Under the pieces are notes generated by a model that did no database searches, was not told the origin of the DNA, and saw only the letters and a program-made list of their open reading frames with translations. From Perognathus longimembris pacificus (lineage: Eukaryota; Chordata; Mammalia; Rodentia; Heteromyidae), in assembly GCF_023159225.1 (NCBI RefSeq), contig NC_063181.1, positions 11,367,606 through 11,431,605 on the forward strand: a DNA stretch of 64,000 nt, read 5' to 3'. Position numbers and translations under genes: made by a program. This document shows positions 60,358-64,000 of this stretch, one piece after another; positions within the stretch are counted from its first letter, which is position 1, and each line of letters begins with the position of its first letter.

Positions 60358-61631
60358 TCAGATTTTCTCATTGTCATCGCTGTTGATTTTTTTAAATGCG
60401 ACTGGGCTTGCCTGTTTCAATGAAGTCTTGGAAACATCTGTATGCATGGTGGACATGGCGATGGTCTCGTAGTCATCATCCCGAGACCGGAAATCACAAA
60501 AGTTAAAGAAGAACTGCAGGTCTCGCTGGAAGTTTTTGTTCAGGAAGCCATAGAAGATGGGGTTGACACAGGTGGAGATCATGGCCGTGAGGTGACAGAG
60601 CAGGAACAGCAGGTTGTGGTTGCACGTGGCGATGATCTGATGGTTCCAGTCAAACACGGTGTTGAAGATGGTGAGCGGCAACCAGCACACGGCGAAGGCC
60701 ACCACAATGGAGAGCAGCATGACGTTGATCCTTTTGCTTTCACTGGACCTGTACTTGTTGTCTCTCATCTTGTCCATCATATTGTTCCTCTTTTTTAAGC
60801 GAATGTAGATCTAGAAAGGAAAACACACAACACACAAAACCCAGTAAGTTCAAATGGAGCCACTTGTTTGATGAGGAATTCTGAGGAAAGGAGGCATGAG
60901 AGGGAAATGACAGGGCAGAAAGGGTTCCTCACCTTGAAGTAGCATATAAAGATAAAGCAGAGTGGGCCAAAGTACTGCAGCGCCAAAAGGAGGGTTGTGT
61001 ACGACAACCGATGAGAGTCCGACGGGAATTTATCAAAGCACACGTACTTGCCTTTGAATGCGTCTAGGGTCACGTTTTGGAAGGGCTCGTCAGTCAGGAC
61101 CTGATAGATCAGGAAGGGTAGAGAGGAAGCCACAGCCAGCACCCAGATCACAGCAATACCTATGTACGCATGTCTGTTATTGGGTCTCCAGCCTCGTGGG
61201 TTGATGATCAGCTGATGTCGCTCCACAGCGATGAGAACCAGAGAGAAAATGGACACCGTGATTGAAACGCATTGCACAAAAGGATTCAGTTTGCACATCG
61301 TCTCCCCAAAGACCCAATGGTCCATAAGCGTGTAGACAAATGTGAAGGGGAGACACATAATAGCAACCAGCAAGTCTGAGAAGGAAAGGTTCACGATTAG
61401 GATGTTGGTAACGTTTCTCATCTCCTTCTGTTTCAAGATGATTATGATCAAGGCCAGGTTTCCAGAGACCCCAAGGATAATCACAGCTCCATATGCAAGA
61501 GCCAAGGTAAATATCACAGCCAAGGGCAGGTGACAATCATCATTTTCAAAAGCCAAATATGGGGAAATCTTTTCTGACCAGTTATAGTGCATGGAGTGAT
61601 TTTCAACCTGGGAAAATGATGTCGAATTCAT
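60358..61631 (-). CDS. NPY1R: Neuropeptide Y receptor type 1, two coding exons (61631..60933 and 60810..60358)
   Basis: This is a plasma-membrane class A GPCR for NPY and PYY that couples to Gi/o (family knowledge). Splicing 233 codons of exon 2 to 150 codons of the last exon gives 383 residues; human, from memory, has 384, the difference lying in the acidic tail near the C-terminus. Visible features: N-terminal N-glycosylation sites at N2, N11 and N17; seven hydrophobic segments starting near residue 42; the extracellular disulfide pair C113 and C198; ERH in place of DRY after TM3; the FDWNHQ segment at the TM6/ECL3 boundary carrying the ligand-contacting Asp; NPIFY in TM7; a probable palmitoylated Cys in FFNFCDF; and a Ser/Thr-rich tail ending DDNEKI. 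The ATG at 61631 has A at -3 and matches the known family start. No frameshift or stop interrupts it, so it appears functional. Identification is near certain. Confidence 0.98.
60811..60932 (-). other. NPY1R: NPY1R intron between the two coding exons
   Basis: This 122-bp intron interrupts the coding sequence directly after the CYFK codons at the end of TM5. The donor reads AAG/GTGAGG and the acceptor TTTTCCTTTCTAG/ATC; a plausible branch site CTTAC lies upstream of the pyrimidine tract. Phase is 0. A small intron at exactly this position is typical of mammalian NPY1R. Without splicing, the frame stays open through the intron and stops at 60795, giving a 278-residue product without TM6 and TM7. 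Confidence 0.95.
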
Positions 61632-61776
61632 TGTGTTAGTTGTGTTGTTATAGATTAGACAAGTGGGAGGTTTGTTTCTTCAAAGCAGGTCAAACGTTCA
61701 ACATATTCCTATTCCATATACTGGCAGCCATTTACCACAATTATTCTGAATTCTTTATTCCCTTGCATTGAACCAC
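61632..61776 (-). other. NPY1R: NPY1R 5' UTR part of exon 2
   Basis: The minus strand reads TTTTCTCTTTACAG/GTGGTTC, a strong acceptor whose exon would begin at 61776, 145 nt before the ATG. Known mammalian NPY1R genes have non-coding first exons far upstream spliced to an exon 2 that holds the start codon, which fits. The boundary is inferred from the splice signal only; a transcription start inside this stretch cannot be excluded. Confidence 0.7.
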
Positions 61777-61944
61777 CTGTAAAGAGAAAATGACAGATTG
61801 CATTACTAATTTTGAGGGTAGTCTAAATGAATTCTGACTCATAGTGAAGGCATTGAAATGAGTAAAGAAAATGTAATCTTGTGAATCTTTTTTAAAAGGC
61901 AGATACAATGCAAAATTTTTAATTTTTACAGTTCTGCTTGGCAT

Positions 61945-62065
61945 AAGGTCACATCCCAACACTTGGCAGGCTTAGGTGGGAGGATCACAAGTTTCGTGCT
62001 AGTTAGGGGCTGCATGGTGAGTTCAAGGCTAACCCTGGAGTAGACAAGAAACCCTGTCTCAAAAA
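61945..62065 (+). mobile_element. B1-like monomer
   Basis: CACATCCCAACACTTGGCAG, GCTTAGGTGGGAGGATCACA, GTGAGTTCAAGGCTAACCCT and ACCCTGTCTCAAAAAACAAA are 7SL/B1 motifs in order. Confidence 0.85.
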
Positions 62066-62077
62066 ACAAATCACCCC

Positions 62078-62292
62078 ACACTGGAGCTTGAACTCAGGAC
62101 CTCAAGTGTTTACATAGCTTTCTCATTTAAGGTTGGATCTCTACCACTTGAACCATATCTCCAGTTCCAGATTTGGCTGGTAAATTGGACATAAAAGTCA
62201 CTCAAATTCTTCTGCCTGGGCTAGCTTTGAACCTTAATTCTCAGGTCTTAGCCTCCTGAGTAACTAGGATTACAAGTGTGAGCCACTGGCAA
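62078..62292 (-). mobile_element. B1-Geo SINE
   Basis: Reverse copy: GGAGCTTGAACTCAGGACCT, TCTCTACCACTTGAACCATA, TCTCAGGTCTTAGCCTCCTG, CTAGGATTACAAGTGTGAGC. Confidence 0.88.
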
Positions 62293-62363
62293 CCATTATT
62301 TAGACTTTCTTGTACATTGAGTTTTGCTAATCCTCCATATTATATAGTATATAGTTTTCTGTC

Positions 62364-62542
62364 AAAATATCTCGGTATGAACTGAACACCTGGGGGGGGA
62401 GGGAAAGGGGGGAGGGAGGGGGGCATGAGGGACAAGGCAACAAACAGTACAAGAAATGTATCCAATGCCCAACGTATGATACTGTAACCTCTCTGTACAT
62501 CAGTTTGATAATAAAAATTTGAGAAAAAAAATATCTCGGTAT
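62364..62542 (+). mobile_element. 5'-truncated L1 3' end with target-site duplication
   Basis: A 149-bp insert (62379-62527) holds a G-run polypurine tract, GTAACCTCTCTGTACATCAG, a poly(A) signal AATAAA and an A tail. Perfect 15-bp duplications AAAATATCTCGGTAT lie at 62364-62378 and 62528-62542. It sits in the NPY1R upstream intron in antisense. Confidence 0.95.
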
Positions 62543-63299
62543 ATATCAGACCTCCTGAAGTCTTATACACACCATACTATCAACATAGTCTGAAACATTG
62601 AAAGAATGTGAAGATGTAATAAACCACTTAGTCCACAAAGTAAATCATTAAATGTATGGACAGAAAAGGTAATGCAACAATAATAAGAACATGATTCTTT
62701 CTCATACTGTAGAAGTGGAAAAACAAGTCTGAGGTTGCACTGTGATAATTACTCACCACACACTGGACTGCATTTCAATGCATGTATTATTTAGCATAAA
62801 TATGTTCATAGGGTGATAATCAATGCAGTGGTACATCAAAAAATTCTTTTATAAGAGACTGTTCAAAGACTCCATGATATTTCAGAAAATAGAATGGTAA
62901 AGAGACCTTCTACAATTTGGCCTGTAGATTATACAGAACTGGGCTTAGTTCTGTATCTAAATATCCAAGTTAGAAATAGGACCAGAGGATATATATAAAC
63001 ACACACATATGTATGTACATATATATGCATACATATACATTTTTAAAATAAATGCCAATAACATTATAGGAACAACTGTCTTCACAACTAGCAAGTGCTC
63101 CATATACAAAGCTTATGGAGGACCATTTCAAAGAGTTTCCACATTGTATACATCCTAACTTTAAGAAACTATGTATTGTATTAGCATGCCAGAAGGTTTT
63201 AAGGATTGCTAAAGTATTTTTTCCATGTAAAAGCTTCCCTCCTCACCATATTTTATATGTATCCAATGCACGGTTATAGTTTGCTTGGAATTTTAATTT
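62543..63299. other. AT-rich intronic stretch
   Basis: A CATATA simple patch lies at about 62990-63040. No exon or promoter signal is recognised. Confidence 0.5.
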
Positions 63300-63390
63300 T
63301 TGTGCATATGTGTTGATCAGGATTGAATCCAGGGCCTTGTGCATGCTAGGCAAGCACTCTACCATTTAAGCTATGCCCCCTAGTCTGTAT
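63300..63390 (-). mobile_element. ID-like SINE relic
   Basis: GATTGAATCCAGGGCCTTGT, GCATGCTAGGCAAGCACTCT and ACCATTTAAGCTATGCCCCC read as a reverse ID-type head without the Geo half. Confidence 0.75.
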
Positions 63391-63690
63391 AATTGGATAT
63401 GTATAAAGGTTGTAATCACAGCACTTTGTGATGTAAATATTCTTCTTTTGCTAAAAAGACAAAATGCAGACAGTCTTGTACAAATTGAAGGCTCCTTTAC
63501 AAAGAAAAAAAAAGACCTCTGATTTTCCCCTACATTAATAAGTAAATATATGATATGGGATTTGTTATGCTAAGTAGCAGGTTATTGTGCCTAGTTGAGA
63601 AACTAAGTTGTCCTTTATGTTACCACAGAAAAGAGAATTATGTAGATTTACTTCCATTAAAAGGAAAATAAGACACTTAGTGAACAAAAA

Positions 63691-63926
63691 TGTGTTTGCC
63701 TCTTTTTTTTTTTTTTTTTGGCCAGTCCTGGGCCTTGGACTCAGGGCCTGAGCACTGTCCCTGGCTTCTTCCCGCTCAAGGCTAGCACTCCGCCACTTGA
63801 GCCACAGCGCCGCTTCTGGCTGTTTTCTGTATATGTGGTGCTGGGGAATCGAACCTAGGGCCTCGTGTATCCGAGGCAGGCACTCTTGCCACTAGGCTAT
63901 ATCCCCAGCCCCTGTGTTTGCCTCTT
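63691..63926 (-). mobile_element. Young full-length IDL-Geo SINE with target-site duplications
   Basis: Element 63705-63912 lies between perfect 14-bp duplications TGTGTTTGCCTCTT (63691-63704, 63913-63926). It starts at a T run (its A tail). It keeps several CpGs (CTCCGCCACTTGAG, CAGCGCCGCTTC) and carries the GCGGG junction variant, so it is probably the most recent insertion here. Confidence 0.97.
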
Positions 63927-64000
63927 AAGTGATGACTCTAATAAACTTTTCCCTTAGTGTTTTGCTTTCTAGAATATAAGGTGTTTTCTATTATGAAACT

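Larger units (their letters stand above)
61777..64000 (-). other. NPY1R: NPY1R upstream intron (partial), repeat-bearing
   Basis: This is the sequence 5' of exon 2 to the window edge. It contains a B1-like monomer, a B1-Geo SINE, an L1 3'-end insertion, an ID-like relic and a young IDL-Geo SINE, described separately. No exon or promoter is recognisable. In human the non-coding first exons lie several kb or more upstream, so they are expected outside the window. Confidence 0.7.

Noticed and set aside
60442..60798. 118-codon plus-strand frame opposite the NPY1R last exon
   Set aside because: Antisense shadow of the conserved receptor coding sequence.
1..64000. CRISPR arrays, operons, prophage or other prokaryotic systems
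   Set aside because: No spaced direct repeats or compact coding; spliced NPY1R and SINE/LINE content show a mammalian genome.

Overview
The window is mammalian nuclear DNA from a rodent, almost certainly of the superfamily Geomyoidea (kangaroo rats, pocket mice, pocket gophers). The key clue is repeated copies of a dimeric SINE with an ID/tRNA-Ala-like head and a 'Geo' right half, the IDL-Geo element known only from that group. A second SINE has a 7SL/B1-like head joined to what looks like the same right half. No bacterial, viral or CRISPR-like system is present, and I found no undescribed gene system.

The only convincing gene is NPY1R (neuropeptide Y receptor Y1), on the minus strand at the right end. 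Its coding sequence is split by one short intron: exon 2 coding part 61631 to 60933, intron 60932 to 60811, last exon 60810 to 60358. Together they give a 383-residue class A GPCR. A 5' UTR segment (61632-61776) begins at a good splice acceptor. The 3' UTR runs to about 59100 and ends near an ATTAAA signal. The non-coding first exon(s) and promoters lie beyond position 64000.

The remaining 59 kb downstream of NPY1R is AT-rich intergenic DNA filled with repeats: about 7 IDL-Geo SINEs and about 20 B1-headed SINEs (whole and partial), 5'-truncated L1 3' ends, older L1/HAL1-like segments, ancient MIR and L2 relics, and many microsatellites. One candidate processed pseudogene of unknown parentage lies at about 55400-55925 on the minus strand. 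In human this side of NPY1R is also a long gene-poor interval, as I recall, so the lack of other genes is expected.

The most unusual observations are: a 30-bp fragment of the IDL SINE head, lacking any tail, between perfect 17-bp target-site duplications (48021-48084); two SINE families sharing one 3' half; a diagnostic young IDL-Geo subfamily; a diverged ~200-bp local duplication (37094-37302 and 38065-38263); and a perfect 33-bp tandem duplication beside a (TG)n tract (38723-38788). Family names were assigned by eye from remembered consensus sequences. Boundaries are approximate unless a target-site duplication fixes them.
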